From NCBI GenBank assembly GCA_024741835.1, contig JAENRP010000018.1, forward strand, positions 86,963-150,962: DNA of 64,000 nt. The letters run 5' to 3'. Made by a program: the position numbers and the translations under genes. The notes under the pieces were generated by a model. That model saw only the letters and a program-made list of their open reading frames with translations, was not told where the DNA came from and ran no database searches. How positions within the stretch are numbered: the stretch's first letter is position 1; every line of letters starts with the position of its first letter. This stretch comes from Diplocarpon mali (taxonomy: Eukaryota > Ascomycota > Leotiomycetes > Helotiales > Drepanopezizaceae). This document shows positions 1 to 11,450 of this stretch, piece after piece.

Positions 1-16
1 GAAGCTGAGGGGCCCT

Positions 17-826
17 ATGAGTCTTCAGTTCATGATTAGACTTCTTCCCAGCAGGTATTCCGTGAAGATATACCACGGGTTTCCAGCCGAGCTCCAAAGC
101 CGCATCGCTGTTTATTCTCTCTTGCCAGAGCCGCGCGTCATCTACCTGCGCTGGAGTCACCTCAAGAAGGCTTGGAGATATGGAAGCACGCCAGTCCCTG
201 CAGTCATTACGGCCCAGGCGCTGGAAGGCTCAAGTGTCAAATCTGTCGCCCGAGAGTTTCTCAAGCCTGGCCCAACCATTCCTTCAAGCTCGGCCACAAT
301 TCCGTGGGTCAACTTCACCACAGACACAATTGCCTTCTCCTACCTGCGTTGTGGCTCGCGCGAGAAGGACGCCAGCGAGTATCTTCAGGCCGTCTCTGCT
401 GCTGTTGATATAATCAAGAGCAATGCCAATCTCCCGGGCGTTCCTAAGGTTCGTTATGTCCAGATGTCTTGGTGCCAAATGGCTGGAGAGATCACTCTAG
501 TCCTTGATCAGTTTGTTGGCACGACTGGCCTCAGACGTGTCATCTTGGCAGCTCATGATCATTACCGCGAGGACAGCCAATTTGATGCCTCTCGTAGGGA
601 AGACGAGTATGCGGAGATGGAGCAAGCAGCCAAGGACCGTAAGTTGCAGGGCTACGCTTTTGAGGCCAAGCTGTTGTTGGATGGTGTCGATATCGCCGAG
701 CGCATTGCGAATGAGTCTGGCTCCGATGGCGATCCTGGGGGAGAACTTGGCGACGACTCTGAAGAATCTGGCCGTGAGGATGATGGTTTCGGCGACGAGA
801 ATGAGCAGTCTGACGAGTGTGCTTGA
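17..826 (+). CDS. 2EXR/F-box-like hypothetical protein
   Basis: Single open frame of 269 residues starting 16 bases from the window edge, so the true start could lie upstream. The N-terminal part has the pattern of fungal 2EXR domains: FPAELQSRI near residue 22, then LLPEPRVIYL near residue 35, a stretch near 60-75 resembling the VPAVLxxCRESR segment but without its Cys, and a later WVNFTTDTIAF segment matching the 'DTLYF' part of the family. The last 40 residues are Asp/Glu/Gly/Ser-rich and look disordered. 2EXR proteins are large, fast-evolving fungal families of unknown function. No intron is needed. Family assignment rests on motif resemblance only; the CRES core is degenerate. Confidence 0.65.
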   Translation: MSLQFMIRLLPSRYSVKIYHGFPAELQSRIAVYSLLPEPRVIYLRWSHLKKAWRYGSTPVPAVITAQALEGSSVKSVAREFLKPGPTIPSSSATIPWVNFTTDTIAFSYLRCGSREKDASEYLQAVSAAVDIIKSNANLPGVPKVRYVQMSWCQMAGEITLVLDQFVGTTGLRRVILAAHDHYREDSQFDASRREDEYAEMEQAAKDRKLQGYAFEAKLLLDGVDIAERIANESGSDGDPGGELGDDSEESGREDDGFGDENEQSDECA

Positions 827-1900
827 GTAAGCTTACCTATCCTCCACTTTCAATGAGCCAGATTCTGACGGTTCATATTCGAAGACCCGCATCTCTCTCC
901 AACCGGACTATGCCCAGGTGGGTTTACCTCTGTGCTAGGTCATGATTAGGTGCAATGGACAGAGTAAAGGGTTGTCTTTGGTTGGGCTTTGCAATTTCAA
1001 CTGGTGCTGAAAGGATTTTTTTGAGTACACGGAACCAGCGCCTACGGACATACATAGGAAGCTACCAATGCAAAGTGGTGATGAGAATTGCTTGTGCTTG
1101 TTCTTTAACCCCTAATTCTGGTACCACTTTCTTCCAAAGCAATTTTAGACACCCCAACTACGTTGAGTGTCTGTCCCCTAAACAGCCAAAGCAAATCCAA
1201 CCAACTTCCTCATCTAGTTGAGACTAATCTATATGCTCAACCCCTCTGATAATCATCTTATTCCACCTTTTCCCTCCACGTACCATATACTTATCACTAC
1301 CTCTGAATCAAACCTGAGCTGACAAATGCACCAGTTTCTGGAGTGTAAAGCTACACCTGAACAACACGCTCTACCTAATTCTCCCTTGCCCTGCCTTAAA
1401 CATAAATCCGTAGAGCGCCTCTTCTGATTTCTTCGCAGACCAAGGTAACTTCTATAATGAGAACTAGGTACCCTGAGCTACACGGCTGGTGTGCAAGGCT
1501 AGGTGGTGCCGCCTCTCTGGATACTACTCCTTGGAGGTATTCCTACAACCCATAAAAAGACATGTTCTGACTCTTCGCCCACGTATCAAGCCAGATGAAG
1601 GCGTGCACTCTGCCAGGGTTTTCAACAATGCTATTGGTCTTTCAAAACGCGTTCTGCGAAGCTCTCCTCAAGACGAAGCTAATCTTTCCTAGCAATTCCT
1701 CGACAGGTGCAGCGACTTCTGCCAGCCACCCAGATAGTCACGTGCCACTCGACAAAACTTCGAGAAGAACGTGTTTATCTCACCATAATCTCATGATTTA
1801 TCGATATATAGTAGATTTAGAGCCATACCGTATATACGAGAGGCATGAAAGGGAGAAGATGACTCAACACATGTACGCGGTGTCTCCTACGAACCTGTAG
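827..1900. other. Intergenic, no gene recognised
   Basis: Only short frames occur here, none with recognisable domains or fungal coding texture. The first few hundred bases are probably the 3' flank of the upstream gene. Base composition shifts toward A/T to the right, leading into the TA-rich stretch that follows. Confidence 0.5.
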
Positions 1901-2600
1901 AATCTTTAAGAGTCTGCAGAGCCGAGATTGAGTCCTTTTGACTACGAAATAATCAAATCCTAAGTCGAATAAAGCCAGAACTTTTGGGAACTTTAGAATG
2001 AAAAATTCTTATCGCTACTATACTACCTCTTCTACGAATACCCTCTACTTTCGACCTCTACTTGCGTACTTAAGGATTATTCAAAAGTATACCTACGATT
2101 AGAGGAAAGGCTTAACTAAGGATATAAAGGGGAAAAAGGCAGGTTGTAATACATAAGAAGGAGGAGGAGGAGAAGGATATATTTTATAGCTTATATAAGG
2201 TCGATAAGAAAGGTTTGAATCAAGAGCTGCTACTAACTAGTAAAACGCTTAATATAATTAAGTAATAGCCGCTACTAGCGTAAAGGGCCTATCCTAGAAT
2301 AGAAAACCTAACGCGACTCTACTTATCAAAGCACCTTCTGAGAACGTACTCGCCTAAGACTTAGAGGGAATAACTATCGAGTAAGGTATAGATTAGACGC
2401 TTACATAAGGAGTCAGGAACCATAGGTGCAATCGGCTGGATAGTAAAGATACAAGGAGTTTTAAGACTAGTTTATTCTTATATATAAGTACGAATATAGC
2501 GTTTCCCGCTCGTGCTATATAGTTTAGAACTAATATAATATGAAATTGAGAAAAAATAGTATGATCGCAATTATCACACCTGATGCACCCAGTGCTCAGC
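1901..2600. repeat. AT-rich, TA-dinucleotide-rich RIP-like relic
   Basis: This stretch is strikingly rich in TpA steps on both strands (tatata, ttata, ctac/gtag clusters) and has few CpA/TpG steps, with stop codons in all frames. That pattern is what repeat-induced point mutation leaves on transposon copies in ascomycetes. No transposase or reverse transcriptase can be read any more. The call is from visual composition; no index was computed. Confidence 0.5.
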
Positions 2601-2696
2601 TGGAGGTGGGGCTTTGAGATTCGCCAGACACTGCGAACAATAGTATTTCAGGTATATCACTAACCGGTCGAGAAGGGGCGATCCGATTGCGTGGAT

Positions 2697-4271
2697 TCAT
2701 ACTAAGCATTGGGCGGAGGGGAGAAGAGTATTTGATATCCTCCCTACGATTCGCTTGACGTGGTCAACCCAGTCGACCATCGTTTTCTGTGCTTCGGTCC
2801 CCTCTCGAGGAGTATCTGCAATCTGCCATTTGCCATCAGGTAGCGGAATAAGGCTAAGAAGAGACAGCATAGGAATATCTATAGCCCAAACATCGGCAGC
2901 GCTAGTGTGCCATTAGGGATATACTCTGGCGGTATGTCGCTAGGCGTTCCTCCATAATAAAAAAGATTTGGTTCGACGTTATGTCGAACGGAAAAAGCGA
3001 TGTTGCGAATCTCAGCTTGACGATCTCGGCCGAGGTGTATATTGTGAAGTTTGATACCAAGATGCAGGATGTCTCGAGCATGGACATACTCCAATCCGCT
3101 GCTAATATCTACCCACACTTTTTACTGTAAATCTTCAGACAAATCGATATCTTACTCTCAAACGCAGAAAGTTCTGGTCCTACATATTCTAGTTCCAGGC
3201 GCAAGTCAGAGGCACCGTAACTGACAAGCCGTTCAATGGAAGGCTAATAGCGTTAGATGAGACAGCAAGTTAGCATTTCTCGCTCTACTCATATGATCTG
3301 ACCGTGTCAATATTTCCAACTCATTTCCCTACTGTGGGCGGAATCCTTAAGTCTAGGTCCCCGGCATATCTTATTCGCAACAATAGTATTCTTGCGAGTG
3401 GCCTTGTAGACCAGTGTTCGAGGTGTGTTGAACTTGATCTCACGCTGGGCAGCTGCATAGAATCTGAGGATGTTCGTGGTCCGGAAGCTGTAAACCAACA
3501 CCAACTACGTCTATTCTTCGACCTGCTCCAATCTTCTTCCTTTCCGAGCCTTTCCTTGCTGTAGGGGCACGTGGTGGTCGGACATTCTCGTTGTTGCATA
3601 GTACACCTCTGACTGTCTCAGTTGGATACTTGATTAGTATCAAGGGAAGAGAGATAAGCGACCAGCTTTGCCGTGTTTCCCTGGACGTCCGTGATACGTT
3701 CTTGATCTGGAAATCTAATCCTTTACCAAATGAGAGCTGCCAACTGCCACGCTCGAGTCTGGTTTCCTGAAACAGGAGAATTTTATCGTCGCCTCGATGT
3801 ATTGTAAGGGATCTGAAAATCGATGTCGACGTTCATATATTGTTCAAATCACGGCTTCGTGGTCGGAGTCTGGATACAATTGAATGTGGCCAAGGTTGAT
3901 ATAGCACAGGTCTTGGTCGGGGGGACCGCTGTCAATATGTTCGGGGACAACGTCATTGTCTAACGATGCCCCTTGTGTGAACTTCCCTTTCTCTTGCGAC
4001 TGCTCGAGTAGAATGGCATTTTGACCTGGGTTGCTTATGGCATCGTGGGCTTCATCCTCACAAGGCGACAGGAGACGTGCAGAATTCCTAATCAGCCAAT
4101 TGCCCCTTCATTATCCTGCAAGCGGAGAGAGTGGAACACGGACTCTCACTATGGGAAGATGGTAGCTCGAATGGGTTTGTCGAAGCCGGTTAACTCTACT
4201 TCATCGACGTTTTCTATCGCTATTGAGGCATTGAGGCCAATGTTGATGCTAGTGTTGGTTTTAGGAGACAT
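2697..4271 (-). pseudogene. Decayed protein kinase-like gene, catalytic Asp lost
   Basis: Reading the minus strand, recognisable kinase pieces lie in order but in different frames. A start ATG at 4271 opens a 40-codon head (MSPKTNTSINIG...) ended by TAG. Next come a segment with LCYINLGHIQLYPDSDHE (about 3870), one with DKILLFQETRLERGSWQLS (about 3770), a lobe-1 segment with LVYKATRKNTIVANKICR (about 3400), then PSIERLVSYG (about 3220), GLEYVHARDILHLGIK (about 3080), GGTPSDIPPEYI (about 2940) and, after a frame change at about 2895, ADVWAIDIP and a C-lobe tail ending at a TGA at 2697. At least four frame changes or stops break it. The catalytic loop reads HLGIK where kinases have H(R/L)DxK, so the catalytic Asp is Gly. 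Long fungal proteins with this N-terminal region plus a kinase domain are known; their role is unclear. Confidence 0.85.
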
Positions 4272-4356
4272 GATTCTAATGCTGATAAAGGAAGTTTAGC
4301 GTAAGGCCTATATCTCTTCTACCTACTTAAGCTTAACGTGGCGCTCGCGACGATAG

Positions 4357-4869
4357 TTGGCTGGTGGTGGCTGGTGGCTGCTATTCAATCGATCTTCACC
4401 TCCACATGTCCCTCCCCATCTTGCATCAAATAACGATCAACAGAGCCCCTTCTCAGATCTATATCCTATTGCTAGCCCCGAAAAAGTCCACTTTTTATTA
4501 GATGTTAGGCAGATGATGGAACTTCCTCTCAGCCCTTCCTTATCTGAATCCCCAACTGCAACTGTCGAAACTCAGGCGCCTATTCCTTCGATTCGAGATA
4601 GCTTGCCCGGCTATGGCATCTCTATCGAGATCGCAGAGGAGTGAAAGTGCCAGGACGATTGTCAAGAGGTTCAAGTGATGGGCCACGAAGACTTCTGGAA
4701 ACTTGTGGCCGCAATCGATATTCAATCAAGACTCAGGAGCTCTAATGACCAGAAAAGTACATGTCTCTGCCATGACTTTGACCAAACATTGTATAAGGTC
4801 CTACAGCCTGTATTTTGGATTTTCCTGACCAATGACAGAAAACTTGCTTTTATATCAAGCTTAAGCTAG
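4357..4869 (+). pseudogene. Possible broken gene, one in-frame TGA
   Basis: One frame stays open for about 170 codons except for a TGA at 4642. Before it the frame gives a Pro/Ser-rich region; after it the same frame continues with HEDFWKLVAAIDIQSRL and a Cys-containing tail to TAG at 4867. A CGA-to-TGA change would explain the stop, in keeping with C-to-T decay nearby. It is divergent from the broken kinase gene. No family recognised; it may also be chance. Confidence 0.25.
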
Positions 4870-7800
4870 GACACCATAATTTATAGAATCCATACTTTCA
4901 TGGCCTATTGTCTCCTGCATTTAATCAAGCTTGCTCAGACATCAAAAGCAGAACCCCAGAAGCAGAAGAATGTCAATCCTAGTCAGAAATGTAAATTAAA
5001 AGTGCAAGAACAAAATAATAAGAGTCTTGGACATAAAGAGCCTCTATTATAAAAAAATTCAAGACAATCTTCTAACACTTTTATGGTAGTATACAATGGA
5101 GTCTTCGCATTGTGAAACAAGGGATGACGCCGGTTGGGTAGGTTTGTAAAGTCAAAGCAAGCTTTTAGTATATTTGGGCTTGATCCAAAGATTTGAATAA
5201 ACCCTAAGCTCTATGATTATTTATTTTACGCACATTAACGCCAATTATCATCTTTCACATTTACAATACCTTTAGTAGAGATAGTTGAGACTGGCTCTTG
5301 ACTAGCATTGGCCCAACCGACCACATTGCCCAGCAGCCTGAATCTACTTTTATCTGATAATATTATTGCATTAAACAATGTTCAGCGGTTTATTAGCGTG
5401 CTTAAAGTTATCTTTATTAACCTCTTAAATTGTAAGCAAGAGATCTTATACTATGCAAAGTGGTTTTATACAACAGCGATGATGCTCCACCCAACTTCGC
5501 TGGTATATTTCACCCACCCAATATTGAAGTATGCGCCGATGGAGATAATGGCTTACCTTGGACCTTTGGCAATGAAGGTTATCGTCCAACTTTTCGGATA
5601 TTTGGTTTTGCTCAGTGAGAGGCACTGTCGACTAGAAGGAGGAGTGGTTGCAGATGAGTATAAATTGCTGCTGGGAGATGATTAACAGTCAATAGAAGGA
5701 TGAGATGCAGGATCCGACGAGGGGGATTAGAGACGACTGACGGCTATTCTACTTTGTGGGGACTCTTGCTCACAAGGCGCGTTTATTTATTTGCAAGCCT
5801 GGGAAACCTTTCAAAGAAAATTAAGCAGAAACATTTATCTAGCATTGGGCAACAATATACGGTTGGAAAATTTGCTAGACTTACAAAGTTGTTACCCTGG
5901 TTCACGTTATAGGCACTGGACATCGTTCCAAGGGCGGCTACTCAAGAACAGTTCCCCTCCCATGTATCAATAAGAACCCGAGTTTAACCTTTATCATATG
6001 ATAAAACTTCTTGACATAAACCTCTGGAGTGAGCAGCACCTGGGTGGCACGTGTTTTTGCAAGTGGTATTAGTGCTATCAAAGAGTCTTGTAACAAGTGA
6101 GTGTATGATTGCGGGCATTATTGGAACATACGAGAATCTCACGCTTGGGCCAGCACTCCACCGTGTAATTGGATATTCTTTAGGGCCATTGAGATCTACG
6201 TGATGGCCTTTTCAAGTGAAAGTTTATTGACGAAAAGGCGGAAGGACGTTTGAATCTCCATCTAGCGGCATTATAAGCAGAGAGATATACTTACGTACGC
6301 GAAACGGGGGCAGGTTCCTAACAAAGAGTCTGCTGCCTGAACTACCGAACATTAAAGAACACAGAATAATACATGTCCAACCCATTCTTGGTTCTTTTAT
6401 AGCAGGTTGACTAAATAAATAAAGTACTATAAAGCTTGTATTATGTTTTAGTATTAGAACTAGATAATTCCTTAGAGTTTTATGGCAAAGTCGGATGTTC
6501 TTTTCAAATGCTGACTTTCACCTGGGTAACATCCAGGATTGGCAGTCTGTATTTCTGCTCTCAAAACATGACTCTTTTCCCACTACTACAACAGGAATGA
6601 AGGCTGAGTTGTAAGGACAACTAAACAGCGGGGGTTATTATCGGCGGCAGGGAAGTTTGAAACTACAACAGCTACGAAATAATACCTGATAGTATAGATT
6701 CAGGAAGGCAGTTAGGCAATTTTTGGCGGCCTACGAAATATTTCCTGTAAAGATTCAGTTAGGAGGCGTGGATATAATTAACTATGTTTCGACAGTTTGA
6801 TTTTCAAGAAAAATCAATATAAAACGGGCTTTTCATTATCAGAGAGCATAGTAGAAGGCGAGATGGGTGTTGTTGAGCAACGTATGGAGGTTATAAAAAT
6901 ATGTTATATTGACTATGTCCTATAGACTGTCCAAATACCTGTGAGCCAGCGTCATATCTTCAGCATAGGCACGTTGGAACTAGCTTCAGACAATATTTTG
7001 ATAGTAATTGTTTGAGAAGATAATTCTTTTTAGCAAGGTCCACCTCTGGACACTTGTAGCTGTGTATCCTTGCCTTGAACCTGGATGATGACGACGATTG
7101 ATAGAATCTTAAGGTGTAAATTCTGAGTCCTATGGAGCTGCAGGAGTATATATACAAGGGATGCTTACATAAGCCTTGATCTCCAATCCTTGTATATTCT
7201 AACAACGATGATAGTTATTTTCGTCCGACGGTGGAACACCTACGGCGTATTATCCTGAAAATTAATAGGGGGTATGAAGGCGTGCCTATCTAAGGGCTTA
7301 TATATACCTACAAAGAGATACGAAGCCTCAGAGGACAGTTTCGGGGTACAGTGGGCATATAGCTACTACTCCCATCTCGGCCGGTTGAGATGGTTGCGCC
7401 AAATTGAATGTACCTGGAGGTATCCCTGCAGGCTAGTAACCGTCTCACTGTTTTTCCCTGTCACTACTTTCTTCCCTCTCTTTTTGCCTCCACATAATAT
7501 ATTTTTATTGTCAAATACGGCGCTATAACTGAATGCTGCATAGTATACTTCAATTCACGTGTTGCTAAGTGAGATACCTGTGCGCTATGTCTCCTTCGCG
7601 ATAGGTTGGCGCAAGTATTAGGGTTCAGATAACCGCTTAATTCCTTTCTATTTACTGGGTATGTATATCCGCAACTGTAATAGTCCATGTAAGTGGTATA
7701 AATATTAGACGACAAGTATCAGCTGAGATCTACAGTAGGAGAGATAACAACAACTTTGATATGAATATGCAAAATCTCAAGGGTCAGAGGTAGTCCTATA

Positions 7801-8151
7801 AGGGGTGACGTACCTTGGATAATATTTGCCGTATTTTAGAGACTAACACAGTGGAGGAAGTTAATAATATTGGGACATTGCCTCTTTGTAGGATTTTGAT
7901 ATACCTGGGCCATCGAATTTATAAAGAAGGTAGTAAAATCAAGCGTGCTGCGAAAATTATAGATCTTTGCACGGGTGCATATTCATATCTACATACTATA
8001 TATACATTCTTGTATAATTTCCAGGGCGGTCACGATATCGTTAGCTATATCAAGCCTAGTCCGGCAGAAAAAGAGCTCTCCCAGAAAAAATGTTCGCTGG
8101 TTACCACCTTTGCGAACCCGATTAATTGCGCAAATTTCCAAAATCGTCATA
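4870..8151. other. AT-rich accessory stretch without intact genes
   Basis: About 3.3 kb of A/T-rich DNA with only short frames. A 125-codon frame at 5308-5685 and a 119-codon frame at 7815-8174 show no domain and sit in low-GC sequence where such frames arise easily. At 7098-7204 there is a diverged copy of the small gene at 30.7 kb (separate entry). The last 300 bases before EBP2 probably hold its promoter. Confidence 0.5.
7098..7204 (+). repeat. Relic copy of the two-exon small gene at 30.7 kb
   Basis: This segment aligns over its whole length with the reverse complement of about 30673-30777. Shared blocks include ttgatagaatctt, attctgag.cctatggagctgcag, atgcttacataagcctt and ccaatccttgtatattcta. 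The match covers the end of exon 1 and essentially the whole 47-bp intron. In this copy the intron donor GT is changed (aaggg-atgc instead of aag-gtatgc), a few bases are inserted before it, and the coding frame is lost. Similarity stops at both ends, so only this piece was kept. Confidence 0.75.
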
Positions 8152-9401
8152 ATGCCTACGAAAAGCAAACTTAAGATGGCCCTGGCTGCCGAAAAAGGTA
8201 TCGACTTTGGAAAGAAACACCTGAAGAAAAAGGAAAAGCTTGCAAACAAATCGAATAAGCAGAGGTCAGCGAGGAAAGGCGGGGATAAGAAGCAAAGCAG
8301 TGGCAACCCGGCAGAGGAGGACTGGGAGGATGTAGAAGAAGAGTGTGAGAACGGAAGTGCTGAACTGAGCGAAGAAGAAAGTGGAAACGATGAGGATGCA
8401 GAGGCGCCCATGAAGGCAAGTTAAGCTCGATGCGTCTCAGACGATCATAGGTCTAATTGCCCTCCAGATTGACTTTGATGGTATCGACGATAGCGACAGC
8501 GATTCTTCAGCCGGCGAGAACGACCAGAATAACGAGGATTCGGAAGAGGAAGACGACGAGGACATTCCAATGTCCGACTTGGAGGACCTAAATGACGAAG
8601 AGAAAGAAGATCTCATACCCCACCAACGTCTCACGATCAATAATACAGTCGCCCTCACAGCAGCTCTAAAGCGGATCGCACTACCTATCTCCAATCTCTC
8701 ATTTTCAGAGCATCAATCGGTCACTACATCTGCGCCTGTCAAAATCGCCGACGTGTCAGATGATCTGAATCGTGAACTCGCATTTTACGCACAATCTCTG
8801 TCTGCTGCACAAGAAGCGCGCAAAAAATTGAAGGCAGAGGGCGTGCCGTTTACGCGACCTACGGATTACTTCGCGGAGATGGTCAAGGCCGATGAGCATA
8901 TGGCGAAGATCAAGGCTAAATTGATTGACGAAGCAGCAAGTAAGAAGGCGAGTGCTGAGGCTAGGAAACAAAGAGACCTGAAGAAATTTGGCAAGCAGGT
9001 ACAGGTCGCCAAGCTGCAAGAGAGAGATAAGGAGCGCAAGCAGACTTTGGACAAGATCAAGGACTTGAAGAGAAGTACGCCACCATTTTTCTGACTGTCG
9101 TGGGTGATGCTAATGTTATTTTCTAGAACGTCAAGGCGCGGATACTAACGCCACAAACGAGGCCGATCTCTTCGATGTTGCAGTTGAGGAGGAGATTGGC
9201 ACCAAGACCTCGAGGAAAGACCGGATGGGACCGAACAAGCGACAAAAGAAAGATGATAAATATGGCCATGGCGGTAAGAAGCGCTTCAGCAAGAGTGGAG
9301 ATGCACAGAGTAGTGGTGACTTGAGAGGCTTCTCGAGCAAGAAAATGAAGGGGGTCGCGAAGCAACGACCTGGCAAGGCGAGGAGGGCGGGGAAGAGGTA
9401 A
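8152..9401 (+). CDS. EBP2: rRNA-processing protein EBP2
   Basis: Nucleolar protein of the pre-60S pathway needed for 27S pre-rRNA processing, as in yeast Ebp2. Exons 8152-8415, 8468-9074 and 9127-9401 give 381 residues. The N-terminus is basic (MPTKSKLKMALAAEKG), followed by long acidic stretches, then the conserved block with DLNRELAFYAQSL, VPFTRPTDYFAEMVK and DEHMAKIK, and the Lys/Arg-rich tail with KRQKKDDKYGHGGKKR, SSGDLRGFSSKKMKG and a final PGKARRAGKR. Intron 2 is GT-AG (52 bp). Intron 1 (8416-8467, 52 bp) begins GCAAGT and ends CAG, so it is a GC-AG intron; reading on instead hits TAA three codons later. ATG at 8152 follows a stop-free short leader and gives the family's usual N-terminus. 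Confidence 0.95.
8416..8467 (+). other. EBP2: GC-AG intron in EBP2
   Basis: Donor is AAG/GCAAGT and acceptor CTCCAG/ATT. Splicing joins two acidic exon ends in phase 0 and keeps the conserved DFDGIDD region. GC donors are a known minority class in fungi and usually keep a strong match at the other donor positions, as here. Confidence 0.85.
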
Positions 9402-11070
9402 AATTCAAGATGTATATTACGGGCACAAAATACGATCGGGTATTGTTTCGTTCCAGTTGCACAAGGATGGACTTCGTTCTGGGCCTGTTGAGCATCACAT
9501 CGTGGGGTGTAGATACCAATCACTGATTTATGCCTAGCTGGTCAGCAACCTTCCATCCTCTAGAGTATCGTTCATTGGTGCTCTTTTGCCGTTCGCTGAC
9601 TCTCTCAGTTCTTGCTATTCAAGATCTCACGCGTACATGTGGAACTATTCACTATGATATCCCCGACGAGTATCCATCGAGCTTGAGAGTCTCACCATTT
9701 CCTGACTCGATGGTCTTGACTATCAGCGTTTCTTCCAGTCCTATCAGACCACCAGTCAAGTTTGTAACTAAACAAGATCTGTGTCACCAATGCTATGCCA
9801 ACCGAAGATAGACTACACCGTAGCGATTTCTACCCGAAAGCTGCCTGAAAGCTGCAGGTCTCGATGACTAGTATGGTTACAGCTTTTGGCTCCGGCAACT
9901 GGGCTCGCGATCGATCATCGAGGATGGCGTTCACGTCGAAGTGGGAACGGGGCAGCAGACCAAAAAAACTCGATTCCTCTACAGCAGATTCCGATGCCGG
10001 CTTTGGAGCAGTGGCATGCTTACCAGCGCCAGGTCGTGCATCTCTCGTCGATGCGGCCGGCTTAAGGGAGCTGGTGACGGAGATAGTACGTACCTAGCGA
10101 GCCTCTTCTAAACCTCCCCCTCCCCCCACTCTAATAATTCCTATCCCCTTAGCACTGGCTCCCACTAGCATTATCTCCAATTCAGATCTCGAAGCCCTAA
10201 GTTTTCCCTGCGCGGGGATCTGCAGCGGCTCCCACGTGTAAGCCAGTTGCTCTCGAGAGCTCCTCTGCTGTCCTATTGCTAGCTGAGCATGCTAGATCTC
10301 TCATGTGGGAGTTGAGGTTGCGGGCATTCGCAGGATTTCCTGGCAAAAAGCTAGGCTGTACGAGCTGCCTGGACCCCCGTATCGACAAGAGAAAATAGGA
10401 GCTGATGAGCGTTTATCATCTTGGGGCCTGCGAGGATGCCGCTGTCTAGGTACGCGCACCCGAACTCATGCTCTGCTGACAACTGGTGTAGAGCGGATGT
10501 TGTTTTCTGCTTTTATAGGCATCGACTGTGATATTTTGCTAGTGAAGATGTATAGGTGAGGACTGGTGCTTACTGAACTCCTTGAATCTACTTCCTTGGG
10601 TCCTTTTGCCATATATCTCGTAAGTCTGTTTATCAGTGCTCGAAAGATTGCGCTTCATAACGAAATGATTGAAATCCTTGTTGAAATTAAGAAAGCCATT
10701 ATTGGTTTCGAGATATTCCATCCGAATGAAAAAGCTGGCTGACGTTGCTTTATCAGATACAAGGCCAGACTATAGAACGTCTGTTGTGCCATTATGTCAC
10801 GATGTATTCTTCACCTCTTGGTCCGACGATAACAATGTGACATTGCCAGCTTAGCTACGCTGGTATAAAGCAAAAGCTCTTCCTAAAAATTACACGAGAG
10901 CCTGGGCTATTCTCAACAAGTCTTCGTCAACCAGAGTTCAACTAGTTAACCAGTTCCACCCAACAAGACATCAGTCCATGCCCTCTTCTAGCCAGATCAG
11001 TTAAAATAGCGCCCAGAGGAGCATATCATTGGCCCATCCCAACGGACCCAGCGTCCTTAATCCCTAAGCC
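9402..11070. other. Intergenic, no gene recognised
   Basis: Frames of 60-94 codons at 9530-9811, 9864-10097 and 10305-10559 (+) show no domains, no consistent splice structure and no conserved look. Possibly old decayed sequence. Nothing else supportable is seen. Confidence 0.45.
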
Positions 11071-11450
11071 TCACACCGGTAAACACTCTCTCCTTCCTTG
11101 AGACTCTGACACACCCTTGGAGACCAAGCTACTGCTATACTGAAGAGTTTCAGCTCGCTCGGCAGCGACTTGTTCTTCGATGTCCTCTTCGTCGACAGCG
11201 AAATATTCTTCTTCGTTGTCATGTCTGATCTGCGCTGCTGCCGCAGTCTCCTTAGCTTGGCAGAGCTCGCAATAATGGTCGATGAGAATGAGGGCGTCTC
11301 GCTCCAGACCAGGGCACTGCTCGGCGCGGCCGAGAGAAACGGCTGCGCAGAGGGGTGTGCGGGTAGTGAAGAGATCCTTTGCATGCTTGCAAGCATTGCG
11401 AGCACATACTTCGGTTTCGGTGCACGTCGTGAATGTGTTGCGGTTTTGGC
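11071..11450 (-). CDS. Terminal exon of a small Cys-containing fungal protein
   Basis: On the minus strand a frame opens after a good acceptor (CTCCACACAG at 11451) and runs 125 codons to TGA at 11071. It begins NRNTFTTCTETEVCARNACK, continues with HAKDLFTTRTPLCAAVSLGR, CPGLERDALILIDHYCELCQ, and ends in an acidic helical part (NEEEYFAVDEEDIEEQVAAE). Seven or more Cys lie in the first 75 residues in CxxxxxC and CxxC spacings, suggesting metal or disulphide binding. No Met occurs early in the frame, so at least one exon must lie upstream (11.46-12.1 kb) and I could not fix it. Upstream in the same frame there is a TAA near 11495. Function unknown. Confidence 0.5.

Noticed and set aside
5308..5685. 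125-codon frame in AT-rich DNA
   Set aside because: No ATG start of note, no domain, low-complexity Leu/Ile-rich content typical of AT-rich sequence.
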